Source: Armatimonadota bacterium (GTDB lineage: Bacteria > Armatimonadota > UBA10988). Taken from it: 50,655 bases of DNA. Each line of letters opens with the position of its first letter. The stretch's first letter is position 1. The translations under genes were made by a program, and so were the position numbers. The notes below the pieces were generated by a model. The model was given only the letters and a program-made list of their open reading frames with translations, made no database searches and was not told the origin of the DNA. This document shows positions 1 to 7,531 of this stretch, in pieces. Location of the stretch: NCBI GenBank assembly GCA_016235455.1, contig JACRKZ010000060.1:1-50655 (forward strand). The letters run 5' to 3'.

Positions 1-1033
1 CGTGGATGTCCACGCCGAACGCGCACGAGGTGACCGCGTCGTCGAACCGGCAGCCGGCCTGCAGGTCGGCCAGCGTCAGGTAGTAGCGCCCGCGCACCCG
101 CCGCGCCTCGCGCACACCCCGGCTGGCCGCGGTATGCGCGAGTGTAACCTGCTCGAGGCCGGGAAGGTGTCTGAACACCTCCACCGCTTGCGCCGCCTGC
201 TGGCGACAGGCGACCGTGCCCGCGGTCAGGTCGGCGGGGTCCAGCGGGTTGAGCCGGTAGACATGGGTTAACTGCACATCGGCGGTGCCCGGCGCGGGGG
301 TGTTGATGATCCAGGGCGCGTAGTTGCAGCGTTCGATGGGCAGCACCATGTCGAGGCCATGCTCGGCGATGGCGCCGGCCATGGCGTCGTAGAGCTGCTC
401 GGCCGACTGCTGCTCCCAGGCGGTGATGCCGCGGATCTCGAACATCAGCGTCATGGGCTGGGTCAGCCCGTCGCGCTCGCGGCCCAACTCATAGGGACAA
501 CCGGCGCGCGCAGCCAGGTCGCCGTCGCCGGTGGCATCGATGCAGACGCGCGCGGTGACCGCCTCGCGGCCAGCCTTGCTCTCCAGGATGGCGCCACGCA
601 CGCGGCCGTCTTCGACGACCGCGTCCGCCACCAGCGTGCCATAGAGCAACTCGACGCCGGACTCGGCCAGCATCGCCTCCAGCGTGCGGCGCATGGCCTC
701 CGTGTCGAAACAGTGGGCAAACAGCCAGCGCCGCCAGGCGCCGGCCGATTCGAGGCGCGCGCGCAGCTCGTCCACCACCCAGCCGCGGCCGTAGGGCTCG
801 AAGAACGGGTTGAGCAGGCCGGCGGTCCAGACGCCGCCGGGCTCTCCCCAGCGCTCGCACAGCAACACGCGCGCCCCTTCGCGAGCGGCGGCCAGCGCGG
901 CGCCGAGCCCGGCCGGGCCCGCGCCGCAGACCAGCACGTCGACGTCAGCGCGTAGCGGCGTGCGCCGTGGCGCCTCCAGCACCGCGCCCGGCTCGATGCG
1001 CATGCCGTGCACCTCATCGCGCTTGACTGTCAT
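1..1033 (-). CDS. FAD-dependent oxidoreductase, partial (C-terminus beyond window)
   Basis: The reverse strand is open from an ATG at 1033 to the window edge, giving 344 residues with no stop. A Rossmann dinucleotide-binding motif GAGPAG sits at residues 37-42, with an acidic residue ending the second strand (CERWGEPGG, about residue 59). CIDATGDGDLA follows around residue 165, as in FAD_oxidored (PF12831) proteins. AGGAGG lies about 6 bases before the ATG, which decides the start over the internal Met11. The stop of the LamG-hydrolase gene is only 14 bp upstream, so the two are probably one operon. No signal peptide is visible, so the protein is probably cytoplasmic. Proteins of this family are frequent beside glycosidase genes in Planctomycetota-like genomes, but their substrates are mostly unknown and I do not assign one. 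Confidence 0.85.
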   Translation of the reverse strand, partial: MTVKRDEVHGMRIEPGAVLEAPRRTPLRADVDVLVCGAGPAGLGAALAAAREGARVLLCERWGEPGGVWTAGLLNPFFEPYGRGWVVDELRARLESAGAWRRWLFAHCFDTEAMRRTLEAMLAESGVELLYGTLVADAVVEDGRVRGAILESKAGREAVTARVCIDATGDGDLAARAGCPYELGRERDGLTQPMTLMFEIRGITAWEQQSAEQLYDAMAGAIAEHGLDMVLPIERCNYAPWIINTPAPGTADVQLTHVYRLNPLDPADLTAGTVACRQQAAQAVEVFRHLPGLEQVTLAHTAASRGVREARRVRGRYYLTLADLQAGCRFDDAVTSCAFGVDIH

Positions 1034-1047
1034 GGCATCCTCCTCGG

Positions 1048-3096
1048 TCATCGCCGCGCCGCCAGGAAGTCGGCCAGCGCGTAGGTCTCGGCGTTGATCG
1101 CGCTCATGCGCGCCAGCAGCGGCGCATACGGCACGCCGTCGGCATTGCACATGCCCTTGTTGGCGCCGCCGGCGTTGTCCAGCGCCGTGGCGGTCGAGGG
1201 GTCGTCCGTGTATTTGAACCAGTGCCAGCCCACGACATTAGGCTGCTCCAGGGCGCCGAGCACGAAATGCTGGTAGAAGGCGGCGCGGTCTTCCTGCGTC
1301 CGCACCAGCCAGCCCGCGCCGTGCGTGTTGGCCAGGTCCTTGGCGTCGAGGGCCTTGGCATACCACTCGGTGAAGATCACCGGCTTGTCGCACCACCGGG
1401 CCCAGGCGGCCAGTTCGTCCGGGTCGGGTCCCCACTGGCTGTAGTAGTTGACCGACACCACATCGTGGTAGCGGCCCAACATGCGCCACAGATAGGGGTT
1501 GTCGAACTCGCCGCTGCGGTAGTTGAGCCGCGAGCCCAGGTACAGGTGGTTCGGGTCGTAGCGGCGGATAGCCTTGGTGACCACCTGGTAGTACCGCTCG
1601 AAGGCATAGGCGATGAACTCATAGCGGTCGCGCTGGGTGATGGGCGCGTCCGCTCCACCGGGCCGCCTGGCCAGCCAGGCCTTGGCCGCGACGACATTGG
1701 CCGCCAGATCCGTCTTGGCCGGGTCGCTGGCCAGGAAGCGGTCGAGCATGTCCGTCGGGCACTGGATCTCGTTATCGGTCATGATGCCCAGCAGGCGCGG
1801 ATCGTTGGCGGTGTCGGCCAGAGCGGCGCCGTAGCGATCACAGAAGGCCTCGAACTCGGGGTGGAAGACGGGCATAGTCTTGTTGACGAAGCCCTGCGTG
1901 CCCGCCGCGGCCTCGACCAGCTTCTTCTCGCGGGCAAAGGCGAACATGAAGTCATGCCGCCGCACCCAGACCAGGGGGTTGGCCACCGCGTTCAGGCGCG
2001 TCGACGACCAGTTGCCCAGCCCGTTGAAGCCCGCGGCGCGGAGCTGGTCGGTGATGGCCTGCGCCGCCTTGGCGTCGTCGCCCAGCCGCGCCACGACGGC
2101 CTTGGGCGGCTGCACAGCGTTGACCGCCACATGCAGGAACAGATGCCCCTCGGGATCAACCAGCCAACTGCGTCCGTCGATCTTCGTCACGCCAAAGAAG
2201 CCCTTGGTCGGCTGCCGGGGCCGGTCGGTGCGGCCGCCGTAGGCATCGGTGGGCACCTTCCGCGCGCCGACACGGTAGCCGTCGAGCAGTTCCAGCAGCC
2301 GTGTGGGACGAGCGCGCCAGGGCGACGGCCCGGGCGTGTTGCCATGCGTCTCCACGGTCACCGTGCCGTCGCGCCACCGGGTCGTGGGCCGGGCCTCGTC
2401 CGGCCCATAGGCTGCGCGTGTGGCCTTGGCATAGTCGCCCAGCTCCTGGGCCGAGAGCACACGGTCATAGAGACGAAGCTCGCCGATGCGTCCGCGCAGG
2501 CCGGGCTTGCCGCCCAGGCCCCGGCCCATGAGCAGTGGCTGGTCGCCCAATGCCACATCGCCCCGGGCCGGCTCTTCGGCCACCGCCTGGCCGTTGACAT
2601 AGAGCCGCGCCGTCGCCCCGTCATACGTGGCTCCGAGGCAGGTCCAAGCGCCGATGGGCAGCTCATCGGGCGCGGTGACCAGCACCTTGCCCCGACCTTG
2701 GTCGAGGAACATGCCAAACACCGCCCGCCGGTCGACGAGGCTGATGCCCAGACCCGGCGTGGTCCAGCTTGGCGTGGGATGCGGCACACCGAAGACAACG
2801 GTCTGCTGGCGCAGTGCGGCGGGCCTGACCCAGCACAACGCGGTGATCGCCTGGCGCAGCCCCAATGGCTGGCGCAGCGCGATGCTGACGCCGGCGTCGA
2901 TCTCATCCAGCGATAGGACCTGCCCGCCCGGCTCGGCGGCCAGCATGCCGAACTCGATGCGGCCGTCGTTGCCTCGGCCCGAGCCGTCGCGGACGGTCTG
3001 GCCGTCACTCGCGACGAACGACCACTGGCCGACGAGACCGGGCTCGGCGGCGACGGCCAGGCTGGCGGCGAGGCCGAGGAGAGTGAGGATGCGCAT
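1048..3096 (-). CDS. Secreted LamG-domain protein with agarase-like (clan GH-A) catalytic domain
   Basis: 682 residues from the ATG at 3096. The reading frame is open further upstream, but that part lies opposite intergenic sequence and the AAA gene, and a signal peptide (MRILTLLGLAASLAVAA) begins at this Met. Residues about 22-200 form a concanavalin-like LamG domain (VGQWSF at its start, ELRLYDRVLS near its end). The rest resembles a TIM-barrel hydrolase: GFFGVTKIDGRSWLVDPEGH opens it, IMTDNEIQ carries a candidate acid/base Glu, and IFTEWY a candidate nucleophile Glu. This pattern recalls GH50-type beta-agarases and related clan GH-A enzymes. The family is inferred from remembered motifs, and the substrate is unknown. 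It probably acts outside the cytoplasm and shares an operon with the FAD oxidoreductase 14 bp downstream. Confidence 0.75.
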   Translation of the reverse strand: MRILTLLGLAASLAVAAEPGLVGQWSFVASDGQTVRDGSGRGNDGRIEFGMLAAEPGGQVLSLDEIDAGVSIALRQPLGLRQAITALCWVRPAALRQQTVVFGVPHPTPSWTTPGLGISLVDRRAVFGMFLDQGRGKVLVTAPDELPIGAWTCLGATYDGATARLYVNGQAVAEEPARGDVALGDQPLLMGRGLGGKPGLRGRIGELRLYDRVLSAQELGDYAKATRAAYGPDEARPTTRWRDGTVTVETHGNTPGPSPWRARPTRLLELLDGYRVGARKVPTDAYGGRTDRPRQPTKGFFGVTKIDGRSWLVDPEGHLFLHVAVNAVQPPKAVVARLGDDAKAAQAITDQLRAAGFNGLGNWSSTRLNAVANPLVWVRRHDFMFAFAREKKLVEAAAGTQGFVNKTMPVFHPEFEAFCDRYGAALADTANDPRLLGIMTDNEIQCPTDMLDRFLASDPAKTDLAANVVAAKAWLARRPGGADAPITQRDRYEFIAYAFERYYQVVTKAIRRYDPNHLYLGSRLNYRSGEFDNPYLWRMLGRYHDVVSVNYYSQWGPDPDELAAWARWCDKPVIFTEWYAKALDAKDLANTHGAGWLVRTQEDRAAFYQHFVLGALEQPNVVGWHWFKYTDDPSTATALDNAGGANKGMCNADGVPYAPLLARMSAINAETYALADFLAARR

Positions 3097-3204
3097 GGCT
3101 GGCTCCGACCGCCGATTCGCCGGGTCCGCTGGGTGTCCTCTGGCCGCCAGGCCGACCGTGCCGGGCCGGATGAGCGGCGCGAACCGCTGGCGATGCTGAC
3201 GTGT

Positions 3205-3222
3205 GCCAAGCTGGTGCTTGGC
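3205..3222 (-). terminator. Hairpin after the AAA ATPase gene
   Basis: Perfect 7-bp inverted repeat GCCAAGC/GCTTGGC with a 4-base loop, 22 bases past the AAA stop codon and before the LamG-hydrolase gene. There is no T-tract, so it may be a weak terminator or an RNA-stabilising hairpin. Confidence 0.4.
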
Positions 3223-3244
3223 GCTCCCAGTTGGGCTGCGCCGG

Positions 3245-4654
3245 TTACGAGGCGAGCTCGGGGAAGCCGAGCAGGTGACGACTGTAGCCACCCGCGCCCA
3301 GCACCAACTCGCGCAGGCCCGCGTCGAGGTCGGCGTCACGCACCACCAGGGGCGTCGTCTCGCCGTCGGCCCGGTCGAGGGCGAACTGCGCGGCTTTGCG
3401 CAACAGCTCCTTGATGAACGCGGGGCTGGCGCCGGCCAGGCGAGCGATGAGCACGTCGGGCTCGGCCAGTTCGAGTTGCAGGCCGCGGCCGTAGAGCTCC
3501 AGCAGTGCGCGCCGGCCGGCCTCGTCGGGCAACGGATACTCGATGGCCTGGTCGATGCGGCCCGGCCGCGAGGCAACCGCGGGCTCGATGGCCTCGGGGC
3601 GGTTGGTGGTCAGCAGGAACAGGATCTCCACATCGGGCTCGATGCCGTCCATCTCGTTGAGGAGTTGGTGCAGCGTGACCTGGTCGCCCGGGCTGCGCTG
3701 GGCCTCGCGTGGCGCGGCGATCAGGTCGACGTCCTCGAGGATCACCAGCGACGGAGCCAGGAGCCGGGCCATCTGGCAGACTGCCTTGATCGCCCCCAGC
3801 TGCTCGGCGGACACGAGGAACACCGTCGCGCCGTCGAGCTGGGTGGCCAGCCACATGGCCGTGAACGTCTTGCCCGTGCCCGGCGGGCCGTAGAGCAGCA
3901 GGCCGCGCTTGGCCGACTGGCCGACACGCCGCAACTGCTCCGCGTGGGCAAAGAAGCCGACCGTGTTGCGCAGCAGTAGCGCCTTGGTCTCGGGCGGCAG
4001 GATCACCGCCTCGGTGGCCACCGGGGCCAGCCGGTGGAAGCGCAGGCCGGCCTGGCCACTGCGTCCGTACTGGTCGCCCTGGCACTCGAACGAGATGACC
4101 CGGCCGCGGTAGATATTGTCCTGGACCGCGAGTTGGCGCAGCTCATCGAACATGACCTGGCCGGCATCGCCCGGCACGGCCATGACTTCCAGGAACAGGC
4201 CGCGTCCGAACTGGTCGGCGTAGATGTGGACGACCGCGCGCGACTCCGCGGCGGTGACCAGGTAGACCGCGCTGGTCGGGCAGCGCCGGGGCTCGCCGAA
4301 GCCGACGTCGACATCATCGTAGCCGACGCCGCAGGTCGTCGCGCCCAGGTAGGCCGAGCGGTCGGTCAGCGCCCGCAACGACTGGTTCATCGGCTGTTGC
4401 GATTGGTAGCCGACCAGCTCGAAGCGAGCCTTGTTCCTGGTGCACCAGCTCTCGACGGCGCGGTGCAGGTTGGGCAGCTCAAGCGCGGCGTAACGGCGCC
4501 CCACGAGCGTCAACGCGGCAGGGTCGGCGCCAAGGAAGCGCTCCAGGCGCACGCCCAGCAAGTTGCGCTGACTCCTGCGCCGCAGGCGAGCCACCAGCCA
4601 GGCCCCCGCGCCGACCAGCGCGACTCCCGCCACCAGCCCCACAGCGAATCCCAT
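3245..4654 (-). CDS. Membrane-anchored AAA+ ATPase, BCS1-like
   Basis: 469 residues. One N-terminal membrane segment (residues about 3-22, GFAVGLVAGVALVGAGAWLV) is followed by a basic stretch (RLRRRSQR), so the bulk should lie in the cytoplasm. A roughly 200-residue middle region resembles the BCS1 N-terminal domain only loosely. The AAA module has Walker A GPPGTGKT (Lys262), Walker B LVILEDVD (Glu307), sensor-1 LLTTN and a second-region-of-homology SRPGRID with the arginine finger. BCS1-type ATPases translocate or remodel folded proteins at membranes, and bacterial members are mostly uncharacterised. The gene lies between two secreted-hydrolase genes on the same strand, 64 bp after GH32-like and 148 bp before LamG-agarase-like, so co-transcription is possible but not shown. 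Confidence 0.82.
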   Translation of the reverse strand: MGFAVGLVAGVALVGAGAWLVARLRRRSQRNLLGVRLERFLGADPAALTLVGRRYAALELPNLHRAVESWCTRNKARFELVGYQSQQPMNQSLRALTDRSAYLGATTCGVGYDDVDVGFGEPRRCPTSAVYLVTAAESRAVVHIYADQFGRGLFLEVMAVPGDAGQVMFDELRQLAVQDNIYRGRVISFECQGDQYGRSGQAGLRFHRLAPVATEAVILPPETKALLLRNTVGFFAHAEQLRRVGQSAKRGLLLYGPPGTGKTFTAMWLATQLDGATVFLVSAEQLGAIKAVCQMARLLAPSLVILEDVDLIAAPREAQRSPGDQVTLHQLLNEMDGIEPDVEILFLLTTNRPEAIEPAVASRPGRIDQAIEYPLPDEAGRRALLELYGRGLQLELAEPDVLIARLAGASPAFIKELLRKAAQFALDRADGETTPLVVRDADLDAGLRELVLGAGGYSRHLLGFPELAS

Positions 4655-4677
4655 GACGTCGTCCCCTGGGAGCGAGT

Positions 4678-4722
4678 GTAGCCAGCGGCGATCGCGCCTG
4701 TCAAACGGACGCGGCTGGCTAC
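4678..4722 (-). terminator. Hairpin at the end of the GH32-like gene
   Basis: Perfect 9-bp inverted repeat (4678-4686 with 4714-4722) separated by 27 bases. The first arm, read on the minus strand, includes the TAG stop of the GH32-like gene. There is no T-tract, so it is a terminator candidate only. Confidence 0.35.
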
Positions 4723-6794
4723 GGCTTGACCGCCACCCGCAGCGCCGTCACCGTCGCCCCAGCGCCGCGCACGTCCAGCCCCAGCTTGCCGCTGCTCAGG
4801 CCATACATGCGCCGCGAGAAGGCCCAGCGCTCACCCACGAAGCATTCGAGCATGGTGCCCACCACGAACGCCTGCACCTTCACTGGCCGGGTCAGGTCCA
4901 GCGCGCAGTGCTCGCGCGTCCAGGTCTGGCCGGGCGCGCTGAGCGTCAGCCGATCGGCGCCGGGCTCGATGGTCAGCATGTACGCCCGGCCGTCGTTCTG
5001 CTCGCGGAAGGCCACGGTCAGCGTGCTGGCCGGCTCGAAGGCCACCTCGGCCTCGAGGTAGTAGCTGGCCGGCACATCGAACCGGCAGGTGGAGCCCGGC
5101 CGGCTGGCGCGCGCGGTCAGCTTCCCGGCGTCCATGCGCCAGACCGCGCCGTTGGCGTGCAACTCGGGGTTGGCGTCGGCCAGCGTCGACACGGTCTGGC
5201 TGAAAGCCGCCACCGCCTCGCGCACGGGCCGGCAGTAGAGCTGGCCGGCGTCGCCCGCCACGAGTTCGCGCGGCAGACACTGGTAGCCGCCCCACGAGCC
5301 CTCGCCGCTGTCGCTCAGCACGCCGTCCGCGCCGGGCTGGCCATCCCAGGCCCAGCCGGTCCAAATGTGCCGCTGCCCGTCGAACTGCCGCTTGCCCGCA
5401 TAGACGCCCGGCCGGTCGATGACGTTCTGCGCCGGCGCGTGCCACGGGCCGCGCGGATTGTCGGCGGACAGGTAGTGGTCGCCACCGATCAGGTACCAGG
5501 TGTTGCCGATGCGGAAGACATCGGGGCACTCCTGCCCACCGGCACCGGCCAGCGGCGGCTGCGCGGTCCAGGTCTTCAGGTCCGGGCTGGTCATCAGCCC
5601 CTGCACGCCGGCGTGGGTCTTGGCGTCGTTGGCGAAGACCACCATCCAGAAGCACTTCTCGACCTCGTTGTAGAACACATACGGGTCGCGCCAATCGCGC
5701 GTGCGCGGCTCCTTGGCGTAGATCACACCGTCCGGCGCCACGGTCACCTCGGGCTGCTTGGTCCAGGTCAGCGTGTCGCGGCTGGTGGCCAGGCGCACGA
5801 CCTCCAGCCCAGCGGGATTGCTCGGGTTGTGCCCGGTGTACCAGGCATAGAACGTGCCGTCGTGCTCCATCACCGAGCCGGTGAACATATGCCCGCCATC
5901 AGGCCCGTCGGCCGCGCCATCGGAGCGCAGCGCCGTAGGCAGCTCCTCCCAGGTCAACAGATCGCGGCTGCGCACATGCTGCCACGGGCACCAGCCCACC
6001 TCGCCCTGCAGGTAGAAGACGTGGTAGGCGCCTTGGGCGAACAGCGGGATGGGGTCGGCAAAGCAACCGACCCGGGGCCGGTAGTGGATGGGTGAGGTGA
6101 ACCGCCGCCCGGCGGGCGTGATGGCATAGGCGCGCTTGCCGTCGAGCACCAGCTTCCCATCGCGCACCACCGCGCCGTCGTGCAACTCGGCATCGGGGAA
6201 GGTACCGCGGCGGTCACGCACCACCGGCTCGTCGAACGTCCACCAGCCCAGCGGGTTGCTGGCGCGCACGTCGCCCGGCGTGAGCGCCCGCAGTTCGTCG
6301 ACGGTCAGGGCCCGCGCATAGACCCGCGCCTCGTCGATGCTGCCGGCAAAGTAGCAGTCGGGTCGACCAGCAGCGCGGTGCCGCAGGCCGAAGACGACGC
6401 TGGTGCCCGGCCCGAACGCCGCCGGTTGCTCCACCGTGCCCTGCGCCACCACCTCGTCACAGCGGTAGACGGTCACCTGCCGGCCGGCGTACACCGCGGC
6501 CAGGCGCACGGTCTGCCCGCTCGCGGTCTCCTGCGGCCAGGCCGCCTGATCCCTCGGCGTGCGGGCATAGCGGTCGCTGCCGGGCATCCACACGCGCGGC
6601 CGTATCTCGCCGTAGACCAGGCCGTCGAAACTGTCCATGCAGTCGAGCGTGAGCACGCTGCCGCCGCGCGAGTCGAGGTCGGCCACGCTGACCCAGACCA
6701 CCAGCGTCTTGTCGCGCATGACCGGCAGGTTGGGCTCGACGCTAAGGCCGGGCTCGACAGCGAGCAGCAGCAGTCCAGCAAGAGTGGTTATCAC
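4719..6794 (-). CDS. LamG plus GH32-like (fructosidase-fold) hydrolase
   Basis: 691 residues from a GTG at 6794, with GGAG 8-9 bases upstream. The N-terminus is hydrophobic (TTLAGLLLLAVEPGLS) and suggests export. Residues about 20-190 are a LamG-type sandwich (SIDEARVYARALT). The five-bladed propeller follows, with the three acidic residues expected for GH32/GH68: Asp247 in FADPIPLF, Asp370 in DWRDPYVF and Glu422 in QECPDVF. A C-terminal beta-sandwich (about 545-690) completes the GH32 layout. The classical WMNDPNG start is altered to CFADPIP, so specificity for fructans should not be assumed. GH43 is the alternative, but the RDP and EC pair favours GH32. It lies upstream of the AAA gene on the same strand and diverges from the phosphatase lipoprotein. 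Confidence 0.8.
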   Translation of the reverse strand: MITTLAGLLLLAVEPGLSVEPNLPVMRDKTLVVWVSVADLDSRGGSVLTLDCMDSFDGLVYGEIRPRVWMPGSDRYARTPRDQAAWPQETASGQTVRLAAVYAGRQVTVYRCDEVVAQGTVEQPAAFGPGTSVVFGLRHRAAGRPDCYFAGSIDEARVYARALTVDELRALTPGDVRASNPLGWWTFDEPVVRDRRGTFPDAELHDGAVVRDGKLVLDGKRAYAITPAGRRFTSPIHYRPRVGCFADPIPLFAQGAYHVFYLQGEVGWCPWQHVRSRDLLTWEELPTALRSDGAADGPDGGHMFTGSVMEHDGTFYAWYTGHNPSNPAGLEVVRLATSRDTLTWTKQPEVTVAPDGVIYAKEPRTRDWRDPYVFYNEVEKCFWMVVFANDAKTHAGVQGLMTSPDLKTWTAQPPLAGAGGQECPDVFRIGNTWYLIGGDHYLSADNPRGPWHAPAQNVIDRPGVYAGKRQFDGQRHIWTGWAWDGQPGADGVLSDSGEGSWGGYQCLPRELVAGDAGQLYCRPVREAVAAFSQTVSTLADANPELHANGAVWRMDAGKLTARASRPGSTCRFDVPASYYLEAEVAFEPASTLTVAFREQNDGRAYMLTIEPGADRLTLSAPGQTWTREHCALDLTRPVKVQAFVVGTMLECFVGERWAFSRRMYGLSSGKLGLDVRGAGATVTALRVAVKP

Positions 6795-6892
6795 GCGCGC
6801 GTCTCCAGTGGGTCAAGCGTGCCCGGCATGGGCAGGCGGAGTCAAGCACAGGCGCGCGCCGGCACTACACTGTCTGGCGTCGGAGTTGCTCT

Positions 6893-7477
6893 ATGGTCCG
6901 TGTGAGGATCTTCGTGTGTGCCGTGCCGCTGCAGGCGCTGTGCGGCTGCCAACAGCCCACCAAGCCTCCGGCGCCCGTGGACACGGCGACACCAGCGCCT
7001 TCGCCCGTCGCCGCAACCGATCCGGCCCAACTGCCGCCGCGCGCGGGCCTGCCCAACTTCCATCGGGTCGAGGCCGGCATCTACCGCGGCGCCGCGCCGA
7101 CCGCGCAGGGCCTCAAGTCGCTGCGGGCAGTGGGCGTCAAGACGATCATCGACCTGCGCATCGAGAAAGCACGCCACCAGGCCAAGCGCGATGCCGAGGC
7201 CTTGGGCTTCCGCTGGGTCGGCCTGCCGATGGGCAAAGCGGCGCCCACCAAGCAGCAGGTCAACACGCTACTGACCACGCTGCGCGACGAGAGCAAGCAG
7301 CCGGTCTACGTGCACTGCCAGTACGGTGCCGACCGCACCGGCTGCATGATCGGTCTGTTCCGCGTCACGGTCCAGGACTGGTCGTTCGAGAAGGCCTGGG
7401 CCGAGATGCGACGCTACGGCTTCAAGACGTTCCTGACCGAGCAGAAAGAAACAGTGCGCAAGGCGGCGGCGAAGTAG
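6893..7477 (+). CDS. Cys-based (dual-specificity-type) phosphatase lipoprotein, copy 1
   Basis: 194 residues. The N-terminus looks like a lipoprotein signal with LCGC at 16-19, followed by a Pro/Ala linker to about residue 50. The catalytic domain begins at LPNFHRVEAGIYRG and contains the CX5R signature HCQYGADRTG (Cys142, Arg148), which forms a phosphocysteine intermediate in tyrosine and dual-specificity phosphatases. The upstream strand IIDLRIE is typical of the plant/fungal atypical DSP (SIW14-like) and DUF442 type. The protein is probably attached to a membrane facing outwards, so its substrate is unlikely to be a cytoplasmic phosphoprotein. A close paralogue lies at 12495-13121. A TACACT sequence at 6866-6871 could be a -10 element. 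The gene ends at a strong hairpin shared with the convergent gene. Confidence 0.83.
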   Translation: MVRVRIFVCAVPLQALCGCQQPTKPPAPVDTATPAPSPVAATDPAQLPPRAGLPNFHRVEAGIYRGAAPTAQGLKSLRAVGVKTIIDLRIEKARHQAKRDAEALGFRWVGLPMGKAAPTKQQVNTLLTTLRDESKQPVYVHCQYGADRTGCMIGLFRVTVQDWSFEKAWAEMRRYGFKTFLTEQKETVRKAAAK

Positions 7478-7480
7478 CCG

Positions 7481-7522
7481 GCTGCCACATGCCCGGCCGC
7501 GGCCGACCGGGCATGTGGCAGC
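7481..7522. terminator. Bidirectional hairpin between convergent genes
   Basis: Perfect 16-bp inverted repeat (7481-7496 with 7507-7522, loop 7497-7506) lying exactly between the stop codons of the phosphatase (+) and the glycine-rich lipoprotein (-). There is no long T-tract on either side. Position and symmetry make a bidirectional terminator the simplest reading. Confidence 0.7.
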
Positions 7523-7531
7523 GCTACCGTT

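Noticed and set aside
3097..3576. 160-codon upstream extension of the LamG-hydrolase gene
   Set aside because: It overlaps the AAA ATPase gene antisense-free but in another frame, is low-complexity, and the signal peptide starts at the Met at 3096.
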